Position numbers and translations under genes: made by a program
Notes under the pieces: model-generated
Seen by the model: the letters and a program-made list of their open reading frames with translations, nothing else
What the model was told of the DNA's origin: nothing
Databases searched by the model: none
Shown: positions 1-13,048 of the stretch, one piece after another
Layout: every line of letters starts with the position of its first letter
Numbering within the stretch: the first letter of the stretch is position 1
DNA from: Epichloe hybrida
Taxonomy: Eukaryota > Ascomycota > Sordariomycetes > Hypocreales > Clavicipitaceae
Length of the DNA: 64,000 nucleotides
Reading direction: 5' to 3'
Assembly: GCA_019022495.1 (NCBI GenBank)
Contig: JAFEKR010000005.1
Span: 2,108,001-2,172,000, forward strand

Positions 1-1193
1 TTGATATTTTGATCGAATGTAGCGATTTGGGACGGCTCAATCCTTCAGCCTTGCGAAGTCTTGTTGAAGCTAAATCAAATTCTGAGCACGAAGTCCGACT
101 GCATTTCGACTTTCCCTCATCAGGCAGCATACTACCCCCAACTTGGTCTCACGACGAGGCCGACGGGATCGTCGAAACATGCAAGTGGATACATCATTTA
201 TCGCATGGAACTCGTCAGACTCATCACCAAGAAGAGACCACGTCACTGGAGTCAACAAACATTACACCCGGAACTTTACCGGAACGAAAGATTTTGATCC
301 ATTGTGCCGACGGATACACAGAATCAACAATGCTAGGAATTGCCTACTATAGTTTCAGCACCGGTGAACCAATCCCGCATGCATGGCTGCATCTTCATAC
401 TTCAAAACATCGCAACTTTTTCGCATATCCCACAGATGTATCTCTATTGACCTCGATTGCCCCCCAGTTACTAAGAGAGTCACCACTTTGTGCTGGACAA
501 AGTCTTGCCCAAATCACTGCGTCCCTGAGGAATGAACCTAAATGGCTACCATCGCTGGATGGTTCGTTCCCCAGCCGAGTGCTAGACTACTTATACTTGG
601 GAAACCTTGGACACGCAAACAATCCAGGTCTACTGAAAGGCCTTGGCATCAGTCAGATACTTTCAGTTGGGGAGACAGCTTCTTGGCGCGAGGGTGAATT
701 AGAAGAGTGGGGTCCAGACAATATTTACGTCGTTCAAGGTGTCCAAGATAACGGAATTGACCCTTTGACAAATGAATTTCCAGGTTGTCTGGATTTTATA
801 GGTAAGCTTCAGTGTTGCGGACGTGTCATTGCTTCTATATTGTCTTTGTACTTATGCTCTCCAAACTAATGTATAAATGGAATAGATCGCGGCCGGCGGC
901 GAGGGACTGCCACATTAGTACACTGCCGAGTTGGTGTATCGAGGAGTGCTACTATTTGCATCGCCGAGGTAATGCGCGCTATGAAGAAGTCATTTCCTCG
1001 CGCGTATTGCTTCGTTCGTGCACGGCGTCTCAATGTGATAATACAGCCCCACCTCAGGTTCGCGTACGAATTATTGCGCTGGGAAGAATCGTTGCAGCAA
1101 GGTGGTGATACTTCTGCGCCAATGCAACGAGAGTTGGAATGGACAGAAATTGCCAGGGAAATCGCCCTGATGAACAGGCCCTATACGAGATAA
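1..1193 (+). CDS. pps1: Dual-specificity protein phosphatase, Pps1-like (5' partial)
   Basis: C-terminal part (about 368 residues visible) of a fungal dual-specificity phosphatase that removes phosphate from Tyr and Ser/Thr residues; in yeast Pps1 is linked to S-phase control. The frame is open at the left edge (coding from base 3). Exon <3-801 and exon 886-1193 flank an 84-bp intron (donor GGTAAGCT, branch CTAAT, acceptor ATAG). The join restores GAT and leads directly into the active-site loop VHCRVGVSRSAT, the HCxxGxxRS/T signature with its catalytic Cys, which no single exon reads fully. The phosphatase domain opens at SRVLDYLYLGNLGH. It ends at MNRPYTR-stop. The N-terminal half lies outside the window. 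Family identity is firm; the Pps1 assignment rests on the upstream motif IECSDLGRLN and overall layout. Confidence 0.85.
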
Positions 1194-2151
1194 CGATGCT
1201 GATACCACGGCTAAATTATCGTTCAAAAAGACATCGAATGATTTGCGTCATTGAATAGGTCCGAATTACGGCAAAAACGCGAGATATTATATGATCTAGA
1301 ATGGTCTGCATCGCAACATTGCGGCGATATGACGATATTACCCCTGAAGACTCTGGCGATGGGGTATAAGATTGCTTCATTCTTGGGTGGAGGGGGATCC
1401 TCTCGACGAGACTAGTACGTAATGACACATTCTGGTTTTTGGAAACCCGGACTTGGCCTGCTCGTCCATTTGGTTTAGTTTGTTATTTTGAGGTAAGGAG
1501 GCGAGAGCGCTGGCCACAAGGGAAGCATTTTCATGCCGCAGGGTGTTTGATTTACGATCAGCTACGGGGCATTAAGATGTGTCAGGACAAATTGACCTCT
1601 TTTAACAAACAGCGCAGTTTGTACTAGGGTAATAGAATGTTTTATCTATAGGTGATGTAAAATAATCCATCAAGTTGGTTATTCGCGACCCCAGTATGAA
1701 TTATTTGCTCCAAATTCACCATGAAAATAGCATTGGAAGCTGAGTACGACCTCTCATCTTTGATACGAAAAAAGACAACGTGGGTATATTTTATGAACCA
1801 TAACTCCATTTACAATAGTCGAAGGTTCCGAGTTCCCAATGACCTTCAATCGTATCGCTTCTCGGTCTGGATTGCTCTGAGACATTGACGTATCTATCAG
1901 CCACTATAGTCGAAGTTGAGTGTGTGAATGTTGACGTGAGCCTTGAGAAAAGCAACATATCAATCGTTGACACTCAATCGTACGTTACGATCCATATGTT
2001 GACAAATCGTGCTTTTCATCGCCTTCGAGAACCCTGTATGTATTGGTCAGGCTTTGTAAAATCGCGTAGACAAGCGCAAAATATTGTTGTGGGCTCCTGC
2101 AGTAGAATTGTACTTTTGACGGGATGGTTGAAAGGAAGATGACAACTTTGC
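1194..2151. other. Convergent intergenic spacer
   Basis: This lies between the 3' ends of the phosphatase gene and atg18. Short open frames exist on both strands but none has coding character, splice structure or a recognisable motif. I see nothing further in it. Confidence 0.6.
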
Positions 2152-3622
2152 TTACGAAAACTGTTTCACGAGGTAGCCCTCCCCACCATTCTCCATGTCG
2201 ATGTTAAAAACATAGAAGCCACCATCACTAGTAACGACCATAACCTGAGGGCTGCTGCTGCTCATAGCTACAACACTTCTCAGTGGAACAGCGTCTGAGC
2301 TTCCCGGAGCACGCACACCAATACCTGACGATCCAGATTTGGGTATTTTGATGAAAGCAAAGTCTCGCAACGGCTCCCACATCTCGGCAACCGTCTGGGG
2401 AAGATAAGACCCTACGACTCCGGCAACACCACGACCCATAAGCTGTGATGACCGGCGAAGCATGCCACTAAATGACCCGCTATGCCTTCTATGAACCTGT
2501 TGGCCTCCGGCGGACACGCGGCTTCCTCCTGCGGCGTCACTCTTTGGCGATTCGGTCGCGCTGTTTCCTGGAGAGTCACCGGCGTCATAAGACTTAGTAC
2601 GTGACCAGCGATCCTGTACTGGTGATGCCGGCGATTCAATTGGCGCTCCAGCCGGAGTATCGCTATTAGGAGGCAAACTAAGTCTGAAAATGTGGACTGT
2701 ATCGGATGTCGAGGACACACACAATAGTGTAGAGCTGAGATTGAAAGACATGCTGTATATTGTTGAAGGGTAAGTACCGCGCCTGAATTGATACATTTTC
2801 TGACCCCTTGGAACGGAGAAGACTCGAATAATCGTTCCTGTCTCACTTGCAGTAGCCAAGAGAGATCCATCATTGTTTAGGCAAATACAAGACAGTGGCG
2901 AACGATGTGCTTCGATGACATTAATCGCTTTCAATGATAAAGTATCAAACACAAGCACTTCGCCTGAAGTAGGTGAAACGTATGTGGACTGAGGAGGTGC
3001 ATGGATCGGCCGCCTGCTATCAGCTTCCTCCCTCGGCTTGGGCAGAGGATACGCGATGAAGCAGTTTTCGGATGAAGGAGAAAGGGCGCAAATCGCAGAA
3101 GTATTCGGTGAAGTTGGAATGGTATAGAGTAGGCTCATGTTGCTGATGTCGTACAAATATATCTCTTCCTCTAAGACAACAGCAAGGCGCTTCCGGTTAA
3201 GTCGTACAGCCAGGACGGCGGATGGGAACGTGAGCTCACATATAACGGACGCCCTCTATTTCGAGGAGTTATCATGTAAGCAAGTACTGCATCCTTTTCA
3301 TGTGCATAAGAAGCAAATACCTTCGTATTTTGTATAATCAAGTGCCTGGGTGATAAAATTAGAGCAACGAGCGACGTCGAGAATAGCATCTCAATAATGG
3401 CTATGTTCCCGTCATCACTGCTGAATATACGCGAGAACGGATCTGTGTGGTATATGCGAAATCCTTTAGAAGTGCCTGTCGGGAGAAAAAGAGTTGAAAG
3501 TTCCCTGTAAGCTTAAGGCTTTGGTCGTGGTGGAATTGGCGGTTGCCAAGTTGCAACTCACCGACAGCTAGGCAACTGTGATCTTGGTTGAAAGTGATGA
3601 AGTTGAGGGATGGGCTAGCCAT
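2152..3622 (-). CDS. atg18: Autophagy protein Atg18 (PROPPIN, WD40 beta-propeller)
   Basis: Phosphoinositide-binding seven-bladed propeller that works at the phagophore and vacuole in autophagosome formation and PtdIns(3,5)P2 control. Three exons on the minus strand: 3622-3562, 3475-3321 and 3255-2152, giving 439 residues, a normal Atg18 length. The start [21 protein letters not shown] is chosen because it matches the family N-terminus; an in-frame ATG at 3673 would add 17 residues. The lipid-binding FRRG motif sits near residue 229 ([13 protein letters not shown]). The region after it, near residues 265-370, is a low-complexity Ser-rich insertion typical of the long loop in fungal Atg18. Exon joins restore [17 protein letters not shown] and [17 protein letters not shown]. 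It is divergent from TYW4, sharing a 661-bp intergenic region. Confidence 0.93.
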
Positions 3623-4283
3623 TCTACCGTCCGCACGACCGTGGATTTTGAGCAGTCGATGTAACGCACTCAAAAGGTCAGAAAGATCGGAATTTCGCTT
3701 ATCGAGAAAGGAGAGGGCGTAATAGCGTGATCGCTACCGAATCGTCTCTTGAGGTTATCGTGGTTGGTTGCTGTTTGCAATAACTCTCATTAGTGAGGTG
3801 GATCGACAATGATGAAACCTTCGGCAAACTCTGCAGTTCAAGAGCGACTAGATTTCGGATTGTTAGTGGAGCGAGATGTGATGCCCGTGGGAAGATGATA
3901 GCTGGGTCTACGCGGAGTAGATACGCCGGTTTCTTAGCAGATGTCCTGTGATGACAAGGAGGTAGGCAACGTGACGGACTGACATAGGTGGGGTAGCAAG
4001 CATCACAACGGCAGGGGGAGGGGTAGTGAGCGGGGCACCTGAAGTCGTCTCCATCCCAGCACACGCGCCAAAAAGGAAGGTGACTGAAAACTCCACTGAT
4101 AATTGCATAAAAATTCTATGTAAGATACTTCTGCCTCGTGTTCGAATTATTCTAGCTCTGGATCCGAAACATGTGCACATCCCTCGATAACGAGCGTCGC
4201 AATGGACCATACTGAATTTTCAGAGACCGGTTTAGAGAAAAACTTCGAAGACGCGAGAAAATAGCACCGAAATTGACCAGATA
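3623..4283. promoter_or_regulatory. Shared divergent promoter region atg18 / TYW4
   Basis: The 661 bp between the two start codons must hold the upstream control elements of both genes. I see no clear TATA box or named factor site. The open frames here are short and lack coding features. Confidence 0.5.
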
Positions 4284-7200
4284 ATGCCCATCAACCAAGC
4301 GCAAAATATGACCATGTCTGGGGCAACACCGCCAGCAAAGCTGCTTGAACAACATGTTCTGGACGAATTGATTATGGGAGTAAGTCTTGTTAAAAATAGT
4401 TCCTCATTTCGAAACAGGGGCCAGGCGAAGAGGATGATGCCCTCGCTGTAAAACAATTATAGCTACGCGCCAATCAATACGAGGGACTTGACGTCGCTGC
4501 TGAAATGCTATTTGCTAACTACGAAATTTTCAGACCAATAGCAGTAGTATCGTTTCAAAGCGCAGTGTGGAAAACTTGTATTACCCAAATGAACCACATT
4601 ACTTTCGTTACTTCGTCAAAAAGTACCAAAGGCGAGCTCCGCTCATCAATCGTGGATATTGGCTAAGGCTGAAGGCCATCGATGTTACTGTTCAGCACTT
4701 TCTGGAAAAACATGAGGCAAGAAAGAAGAAGCTGATTATAAACCTTGGTTGCGGCAGGTGAGTTTGATACTGCCAAACATTGCTTGCACACACACCCTGA
4801 CGCCCTATTGTGGAGGATAACCTCAGTGATGTGCTTCCTTGGCAGTCACATGCTCGCCACGCAGCACTTTGCGACGGCGTTATGTTCGTGGACATCGACT
4901 ATCCCGATTTGATGCGGAAAAAGCGATCTATCGTGCAGAGTACGCCACAATTACGAGAAATCTTGGGTCAAGATTTCATCATCAGTGAAGCGGAGGAAAG
5001 CCATTTCATGCTACGAAGTGAACGCTATTGTCAGATTGGATGCGACCTTCGCGAACTTGAAAAACTAAGGGCAATATTGGAAGAACTTACTCCGTTGTCC
5101 GAATGCCCTGTCCTTTTTGTAGCAGAAGTATCCATCACATACATGGACACTCAATCTGCGGATGCTTTAATTCAGTGGGCAAGCAGTATTGGGAACTGTA
5201 AGTAATTTCAAATGGAGGCCGAGGGGCGTCACTAAACTTTACTGTACTAGCGGAATTTTGCCTCTTAGAGCAGTTACTGCCTCGCGGACCAGATCACCCT
5301 TTCGCCAGAACTATGCTGAATCACTTCGACAAGCTGAACACCCCGCCGAAGTCAGTTCGTCAGTATCCAACACTGTCAAGACAGATTGATAGATTTACCA
5401 GCCGAGGGTTTCAAGAGGCTAAGATTTGGGACCTTTGGCAAGTCTGGTCAAGTGAGGATTTTGTGAGTGGCGCTGAAAGAGCATCACTAGATGATATCGA
5501 GCCTTTTGACGAGTGGGAAGAATTCGCGATGTTTGGTCGCCATTACTTCATCATTCATGCCTCGACTTCATCAAAAAATGAGAATAAATCTCTACAAAGA
5601 CGGAATGACTCAGTGAGACAATCAAGCAACACTCAGGTATCGGTCGTTAAGAGTTTTCAAGAACCCAAGAGACGGTTCGGAGACGCGTTTGCTGTAAGGA
5701 ATCCGACAGGAGATAGGCTGGTCATCAATCTCTTTGGACTGGGAACTTGTGGTCGCGAAGGGTCTTGCGATATTTACAGCCTCGACGGACAGGCGGACGT
5801 ACCATTACTCCCAACAATAGGCCCCACCCCCCGTATGTGTCATACTGTAACGGATCTGGGCGACTACGGGATCCTGCTAGTTGGGGGTCGCAGCTCTCCT
5901 GCCAACGCTTTGTCAGACTGCTGGATATTTGAGAAGGGCTCGTCCTGCCAATGGAAGCCAACTCACAATTTGCCGCTGCCACTGTTCAGACACTCGACCA
6001 TACGACTACCTGGGACCCATCTTGCCCTTGTTGCGGGCGGGAAAACAGGGGCGTCTAATATATCTGAAAATATCTACGTTTTTCATGTTTCACATGGCTG
6101 GCTGAAATGCAAGATTTTGGGAGTAAACCCTGGGCCAACTTTTGGTGGCATTCTATGTAATACACCTAATATTGTTGTGCGTAAGGGTGTATATACAGGT
6201 TTGATTGCGGGCGGCATCGGCCTAGAGGGTCTGATCAATCAGAGAGTGTACGAATGGCATTTAGAGTTGAAACAATTACAAGTAAATAATATCCCCACCT
6301 TTGACGGTAAGACTTCAATACTCACCAAGAATTTGCACAGCCTGAAATCCGCTTCGAACCTTGTGGCGAAGAAGTTGACCCGACAAAGCAGCTCTCACTG
6401 TTCGGGGCAAAGCCCATTGAATTTGGCTCGTACACATTGGTCTGCGGGGGTGTCGGCGAAAGGCAGGAATCACAAGGTCAAACCATCGTTGCGATCGATA
6501 TTGATTCGCAGGATCGTTACAACGTGAGCGAATTATGCTGGAAAAGTAATGATGGAATTATGCCACTCATGATTGGGTCATCTGTAATGCGCGTGGATGA
6601 TAGTATAATGGTATTGGGCGGCGGAGCGACTTGTTTCTCCATGGGGACATACTGGCAAGGAGGTGCTTCTACAATCTCTATTCACAACAAACCGATTCAT
6701 TGGAAGCACTCCAAACCTACTGCAGAGGGGCTCACACGACCTCATTTCATGGGTTCGCAAAGATTTGTCAATAGCACTAGCCGGAGTCAACACCAAGGTT
6801 CGAAAGAAGTTGATGCAACGATGACGACCGTTGCACGAACGACACTAGAGACACCTCAACAGCTTCGAGATATTTTGGAAGCTGCGGTGCCCGTAATTAT
6901 TTCAAAAACCGACATTGGAGATTGTGTGTGGAAGTGGACTTCCTCCTATATGATCGATCGCGTTGGACACGATACTCAAGTAAGAGATGCAAACTCGTAT
7001 ATTATTCTGTCTAACAAAATGACTGAAATCTTTAGGTTGTCATACATGAATGCCAACAGGATTCTGAAAAGATGGATTTCAATTCGAAGAACTTCCGCTA
7101 CGTGACAGAATCTTTTGAGAATGTAATTCGTCGGGCCGAGGCCGGTCATCGAGTGTATCTACGCGCATTGTCGCGAGAGAAACCAATGGATCGACCGGCA

Positions 7201-7850
7201 AATATCAAAGACGACTTTCCAGGAATCGCTTCAGACTTTCATCTTCCAAATCAGATGGATTCTATCCAGGATGGCATATTCAGTTCTGTTCTAAGGGTTT
7301 CTGGCAGAGTGAATATGTGGCTTCACTATGATGTATGTTCTATCGTCTACAGGACTCGATATGAGGAAGCCGTGTGTCGACTGATTTGCTATTCTAGGTC
7401 ATGGCGAACATGTATGCCCAAGTTGTAGGATCCAAACGAATGGTACTGTTTCCACCTAGTGACGTGGGTCATTTGGCGTTTGCCCCTGGTGCATCAAGTT
7501 CGAGCCTTGATGTTTTCTCAGAGCTCCGTTCATCGCGAATGAATGGAACTCACCCTCACGAAGCGATGCTCGAACCAGGAGATATTTTGTACTTGCCGCC
7601 TCTCTGGCTCCACGCCGCCACAACCACCGCAATTCCGAGCATAGCAGTAAATGTTTTCTTCCGCAATTTGGATAGTGGCTACGCTGCTGGAAGAGATGTT
7701 TATGGAAACAGGGACCTTGCCGCATATGAGAAAGGCCGGCTTGACGTAGGCCGTATTGGCAAGAGCTTTCAAAAATTTCCGATGGAAACAAGACGGTTCT
7801 ACCTCAACAGATTGGCAGGTGAACTGGAACTTGCGGCTGACGGAGTTTGA
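4284..7850 (+). CDS. ppm2: tRNA wybutosine-synthesizing protein 4 (TYW4/Ppm2): methyltransferase-kelch-JmjC
   Basis: Last enzyme of wybutosine synthesis at position 37 of tRNA-Phe; it methylates and methoxycarbonylates yW-72. Seven exons: 4284-4379, 4534-4757, 4827-5197, 5251-6281, 6341-6979, 7036-7332, 7398-7850 (1036 residues, normal for fungi). The N-terminal LCMT-type methyltransferase carries NLGCGSD at the SAM site, formed by a splice join near residue 105, and [13 protein letters not shown] kelch-like propeller follows ([26 protein letters not shown]). The C-terminal JmjC-like part has HYDV (His884/Asp886) and LWLHAA (His958) as likely metal ligands. In-frame ATGs at 4308 and 4314 are equally possible starts. 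The intron at 6282-6340 was chosen over a donor at 6307 because only the former keeps frame into [13 protein letters not shown]. Confidence 0.93.
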
Positions 7851-9545
7851 TTGTGTTGGCGCTTCTGAAACGTGTATGTAGAACGATTCAAAATCTTCAG
7901 TGCGACTGATCTTTTGGGCACGATTGAACTCACCGCTGGCACTCACACTTCTTGTACCCCATTGCCCACCGTTTTCGCACAGACGCCAAGTCACTTAGGA
8001 TGGAAGTAAGCCCTTCCTTGATCGAAGTGGCGGGTTCAAATCCGGCTTTGAAACTATAACGCCAACGACTAGATGACGCAAAATGGGGCAGACCAGCCAT
8101 TATAGCCCTGGGCGAATGGGCCCTCTTGATCCTTCGACGTCAGATGACCTTGTGATATTTTCCCTCCCGTTCGGCCGCTGATGGAGGACCCAGAATTCAA
8201 AACACGGAGCCGTTGGTTCGAAACCTACCCACTCACTTGGTAGATTCCTCTGAGTCCGGTCTCCTGACGTGTTGTCGGTGGCAAGTGGACTGCTTGTCGT
8301 CAAATGGCCGAGTGCAATACAAGTTTTTGAACTTGGCCCGGAAAAAGCGGCGCCAGACCCCGTGTTAGTGGCACTTGGAAAAGAAGACCAGCCTCGGCCA
8401 CTCGTCAATGAAAGGGTCAACGGGCTCGTCGGATCCCTCTCATCAGAATCGTCACATTCAGGCTCTCCAACGGGCCTATCAGGTCCCTCGCATCAGCAGG
8501 CTCTCGATGTAGAACCCTCTCGTTCATTCACGGGTTCGTCAGGTCTCAGGACCCTCACATTAGCGGGCTCGTTAGATCCCTTATTCATCAACGATTTAAC
8601 AAGCTGGGTGGTATTTGGCCCCGGCGGATACCGATAACTTCTATGATGCCAATGAATTCGAACAGCCATAAGGATCTTGTTATATAAATGCAAATGCAAC
8701 GCATTCGGGATTATCATGTTCTTTCTAATACAAAGCTTAGTTACCCACAAAGTTGGAACACATGAGAGCCCTTTGCCTTACAGAGTATACTTTGTCAACA
8801 CCTGAATGGGGCGATTAATCTGACAATCTACCCCACGGGGCCAGCATGTATAGTATGCGCATACGCTGGGCCTCTTGACATTGTTTTTACAGCAACATCG
8901 TGATCGTCTGCTCTACATTAGGCAAGTTAAAGACATAGGTAAGGGTTCCCAAATTGAAAGCATCATAACGACAGCTGTCAGACAAGTTCCAATATGAGGT
9001 CATTTGCTGCAATTTATCTCTTATTTTTTTTTATACAAGCATAAGAATACAATTGCATCATGCTTGCCGTTCAGTGAATGAAGCCCGGGATGTAGTATGC
9101 CCATCTAGATCCTCGCAACTCCCTATGTAAGAAAACTCAGTTCATCATGAGTATGTGTGTGAACATCTGGAAACCAATTACGTTAATGCTGAGACAATGC
9201 CATCGCCAATCATTGCTGTATCGAAATAAAGTAGTCGAGTACCAAAACTCCCGCTCCCGAATACGAGTGTATGCTGAAAAAGAAATCGACCAAGATATCT
9301 GAAACGGTTCCTCGTTCTTCTCGAGTCGCGAGGAAGCCCCAACCTTCATCGGTGGAGCTTTCCGTATGCCAAAGCTTGTTGCTCCCCCCTTTGCCTTCCT
9401 TTATCACTCCAGTTCCAAGACGTTTTTCGCCTGCATATGATGAGAGGCTTGGATGCCTGCTCGAGCCAGCAGTGGCAAGAAATTACCAACTTGAACTCGA
9501 ACCGTCTGTCGCCTAAAAATGCCAATACACCGAACGTTCGCCATA
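7851..9545. other. Convergent intergenic region with degenerate repeats
   Basis: 1.7 kb between the 3' ends of TYW4 and the RGS gene. The middle holds the degenerate CGGG-containing repeat listed separately. Several frames of 60-120 codons exist on both strands but have no motif, no plausible splice partners and biased composition. A GGTTCGAAACC-like stretch near 8215 looks like a tRNA T-arm but has no matching acceptor or D arm. Confidence 0.5.
8421..8588. repeat. Degenerate interspersed repeat, about four copies
   Basis: Related segments start at 8421, 8471, 8531 and 8564. Each reads roughly CGGGYTCGTCAGGTCCCTC followed by CAT, with irregular spacers. The copies differ by several substitutions. 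It may be an old minisatellite or the decayed end of a mobile element. Open reading on the plus strand gives only a Ser/Gly-rich sequence without recognisable domains. Confidence 0.45.
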
Positions 9546-10352
9546 TCAAATTGGATGGCCATGACTGGATTCTCCATGACCGGCATCGTAGTCGGATAGT
9601 GAGGATGAAGTTGGAGTGGTCCGCCGGCTAGACGCTTTCCGACTGAAACCCAATTTTTCGCCAACCTTCTTCCAGCCTTTGTTGTGCGCAGCCATAGCTC
9701 TCTGGAAACCGCCCGGCGAGGTATTGAAGATGTATTCAGAGGTCGGGGGGGTAGTCGGGGGAGTCATGGGTTCCGCTGAGGACGGGGAGTTGCTGTCACT
9801 GTCATCAGTGAGACAATCGAAATTCGCCGAATATGGAGAGGTGACAGAACGTCTCGGCTGGTCAGAAAGCTGGCTGGTGTTGCGGGACCGACGACGGTGG
9901 TGTTGGCTTTGGTCATCGTTGTAATATACTTGTGGAAGAGGCGCAACAGATTGCAAGAAAGGCACCAGGACAGAATCGTTCATGAGTTCGTAAATGATCC
10001 GACCGGCTTCCTCTAGCTCGCTAGGCTGGGGAGGGCAGGGGCCACTTGGTAAATTTAAAAGATGATCTCGGACTCGAGCCGGAATGTTCACTTCCCGTGG
10101 TGCACAGGGAACAATGTAGACCTGCATGAGCTTGTCCCACCACCCACAGACGCGAGCCTTGTTTTCCTGCGAAGGGGGATCCTCAGCACAGAGCTGGTCA
10201 TAAAAGGCAGCGTATCGTTGCGAGTCGAGTGTGAACTCCAATGTCTCCATACAATGGTTTTGTGATAGATATGCCATGAAGGCGCTCAGGGTCCAAGGAG
10301 GTGGAGAAACGTCGAGTAAAATCTCAGTCAGGGTCGGAGGACGAGTCGCCAT
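9546..10352 (-). CDS. RGS-domain regulator of G-protein signalling (small Rgs2/RgsA type)
   Basis: Predicted GTPase-activating protein for a heterotrimeric G-alpha subunit, acting at the plasma membrane to switch off nutrient or stress signalling. It is intronless; from MATRPPTLTEILLDVSPPPW it runs 268 residues. The RGS box starts almost at the N-terminus (TLSAFMAYLSQNHCMETLEF) and continues to about residue 150 (YELMNDSVLVPFLQSV). The C-terminal part is Ser/Thr/Pro-rich and basic (GWKKVGEKLGFSRKASSRR), a plausible membrane or phosphorylation tail. There is no DEP domain, so it is not the FlbA/Sst2 type. The frame stays open upstream to an ATG at 10580, adding a low-complexity Ser-Pro stretch; I prefer 10352 because the RGS box normally begins near the start in this class. 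Confidence 0.83.
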   Translation of the reverse strand: MATRPPTLTEILLDVSPPPWTLSAFMAYLSQNHCMETLEFTLDSQRYAAFYDQLCAEDPPSQENKARVCGWWDKLMQVYIVPCAPREVNIPARVRDHLLNLPSGPCPPQPSELEEAGRIIYELMNDSVLVPFLQSVAPLPQVYYNDDQSQHHRRRSRNTSQLSDQPRRSVTSPYSANFDCLTDDSDSNSPSSAEPMTPPTTPPTSEYIFNTSPGGFQRAMAAHNKGWKKVGEKLGFSRKASSRRTTPTSSSLSDYDAGHGESSHGHPI

Positions 10353-10370
10353 GATCGTTGATCGTGGCGA

Positions 10371-10406
10371 CGGTGAAGGCGATGGTGAAGGCGAGGGTGA
10401 AGGCGA
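10371..10406. repeat. Three 12-bp tandem units upstream of the RGS gene
   Basis: Three adjacent units of NGGTGAAGGCGA. Read on the minus strand in frame with the RGS gene they give a Ser-Pro run, just upstream of the preferred start codon. They may be leader sequence or the N-terminal extension of a longer isoform. Confidence 0.7.
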
Positions 10407-13048
10407 CAGGTAGACGGTGCTGGTGGGGCGAGAAGAAGATACGCTGAAGGAACAACAGTCTTGGAAAGCCGATACTGGTCGAGAAGATTGCTCCCGATGA
10501 GTGGGTATGGTGAGGTAGACTGGAGATGGTCGGCGTGACCTATGTCTGACCATCTCTACGAAACACTCGAAATATTCCAATGTACCGCAGCGGATGGCCC
10601 GTTACAGACAGTATGTGGCGTTGCAGACAAGTACGTAATTCGGGATGTGGTTCGCGAATCGCTATGTGTAGCTCGTGCCTTGAGGTTGGAGTGAAAGGAA
10701 GCGCTTGGCTGGGAAAAGCCTGGCGGGTCGCTAACAAATTGGTGGTCCTGGTGCCTGAGCCTCGCAGAAACGGTGTCATCCGTAGCGTAAAATGAGCGCA
10801 GAAGACAGGCCTGATTGATGTTGGATCGTAGTATCAGCGACAAACAAACAATGCTTGCGTATGCAGGATATTCTGAGGAGCCTAAGCCTCAGCGACGGAG
10901 GCGGTTGGAAACCAAGTTGTGATGGATGTACAGAGCCGTCTACGACTTGGTGCACAAGGCAAGGCGATGAGCGAGCGGCTGATGGAAGTCTTGGGCTGAT
11001 ATGTCGGAAAGTCGCGTCCTGCGGCAGTTTTGTGTGAATTGAGCAAACGATGAAAACATGGACCTTGCTCAAGTAGAAAGGGAGGCGGCGGCTGAATAAC
11101 TAATACAGTGTGTGATCGAGAGGAAAAAGAAAAAAAAAAGAAAGGTCGAAACGGATCACGAGAATGGAACCTGATCAACCTGATCAGGGCGGCGGAGTGA
11201 GGAGACAGAACAGTGGAGCGCCGTGACACTGGAACCGGAGACAGCGAGGCAGAGAGCCAAAAAAGTAAAGCAGGCTGGCTGGCAGGGATCAGGTGCAGCG
11301 AGTTAGCCGGCAGTGGCAGCGCCGGGGTCGCGTCCAAGGAGGGGGGGGAGCAGGGGAGGCAGGAGGGAGGCATGGAGGCAGGGGGAGAGAGACCTTGAGT
11401 GCTATCTTTTCTCTTTTCTTCTCCACCTCGTACAACTCACATATGTAATCCGTACGGACGTATGCACACATGTACGGAGTATAACTTGTAGTCCGTACTC
11501 CATACATAGAAGTTGGCAACGGGGGACGGGCCCGGGGCCACACCACACAACCCGCGATGGCATGGGTACTCGAATCGGGTACTACATAGCCACCCAACCT
11601 ACGGACTACTTCAGCGAAGAATTTGATAGATGAGACCAGAGATCCATCATCACTCGCATGTTCTTTTCGATTCAGACGGGTCGCATTGATGATCCTTTCT
11701 ACTCCGTAGTAGCAGTAGCCTCGCTGTTCTGTACGATGCAATCCCCATGCATCATGATGAGCGGCGCTCAAAATGGAAAGCCCGATCGAGTCATCCGCCA
11801 CTTCGAATTATCAGATGTTGACGATACTACATACGTCCGTAGCCGTCGTCGGATACGCCACCACGAGACTACATCAACCATTCTGATACATGTATGTAAA
11901 TAACATGATTAAAAAACGGGCGACGGTTGAAGGGTGGGGTAAGTCACACAGCATTAAACCAGGAGCCGAATCCTGCATGTATACGGAGTACATTGAGGAT
12001 TGTTGAGGAGCTGGCCATTTTTATTGTACATACTTGAGGCAGGCTATTGTGGCCACAACTGACTGCAGTTATTCGTACATACCTAGGGAAGACGTAAGAT
12101 GGGGTCATGTGGTGATGGATTGCAATTTCGGCGCATGAGAAAGGGTGCTACTCCGTGAATCGCCGCGTTATGTAAATATTCAAAGATGGGATGACATAAA
12201 CGGCTGACGGATTTGTCAGTGAGGGGCCACGGGTCATGTCGAACGGTAGGTAGTTCTGGCACTGGAACTCATCAAGTGCAACTCGAACCTCCACCCCCTG
12301 CCCCCCTGCCCTGCCCCCCCAAATGGCTTGCTTTGCAACACAGACCATGTACGTTCTCATGAACTTCTTGCGTGTTCGGTGATGGCGGCGCTCGGAGGTG
12401 GGGGCACAACGGCATATGCACATAACTGTATGTGATACGGAGTAATGGGTGGCACGTGCAAGAAAAACCTTCAGCACCCTGAAAGGGGTGATGGTGTGCA
12501 CAACGTGGATTTTGGGACTTGCACCTGGCAGAGGACGGCTCTAGAAGAGCGCTAGAAGGCACTTGAGAAGTTGAGAGACGACAACAGCCAAGCAGAAGGG
12601 GAAAATAGCCCGAGTGTGGTGGCCAATGGTGAGTCTGGATCATCGTTTAAAATGGGACTCGTGCTTCGAAAAGCCGCGCTTGGGTCACATCGAGACAAGT
12701 GGCGTCGCCACGCCTTGTTGATTGGCTTCATACCAACTCACTAAAATTTGATTGCCAGTGGCTTAGACTAATCATTGGGGCGAGGTGGGTGTTGTGGAAT
12801 GGAATGATGCTGGCCTGGAGTCTAAATCAATAAAGTACTCCGTCCGACTCATCAAAGTGGAGTCAAGTCTTGCCTAACGCGTGTTGACTCGTCCTACGCG
12901 GCATGCGCACGTTGGAGGAAACGGCACGTCGCACGGGGATCCTGTGATTATTGCCGCGTCTGGCCGTGCTCAATCCCAGTCTCGGGATCTCATGCACCGC
13001 CGCTTCACTATCGTCCTAATAGTTTTATGATGACGGTCGTGGTCCGAA

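Noticed and set aside
6307..6340. 34-nt intron in TYW4 using donor GGTAAGAC
   Set aside because: Removal leads to a stop codon; donor at 6282 gives a 59-nt intron with correct frame.
8100..8420. 106-codon minus-strand frame and a tRNA-like GGTTCGAAACC stretch
   Set aside because: The T-arm stem does not pair well and no acceptor, D or anticodon arm fits; the frame has no coding signal beyond being open.
11289..11801. 170-codon minus-strand frame upstream of the RGS gene
   Set aside because: Composition follows local pyrimidine bias and it spans two of the TACGGAGTA motifs; no conserved pattern.
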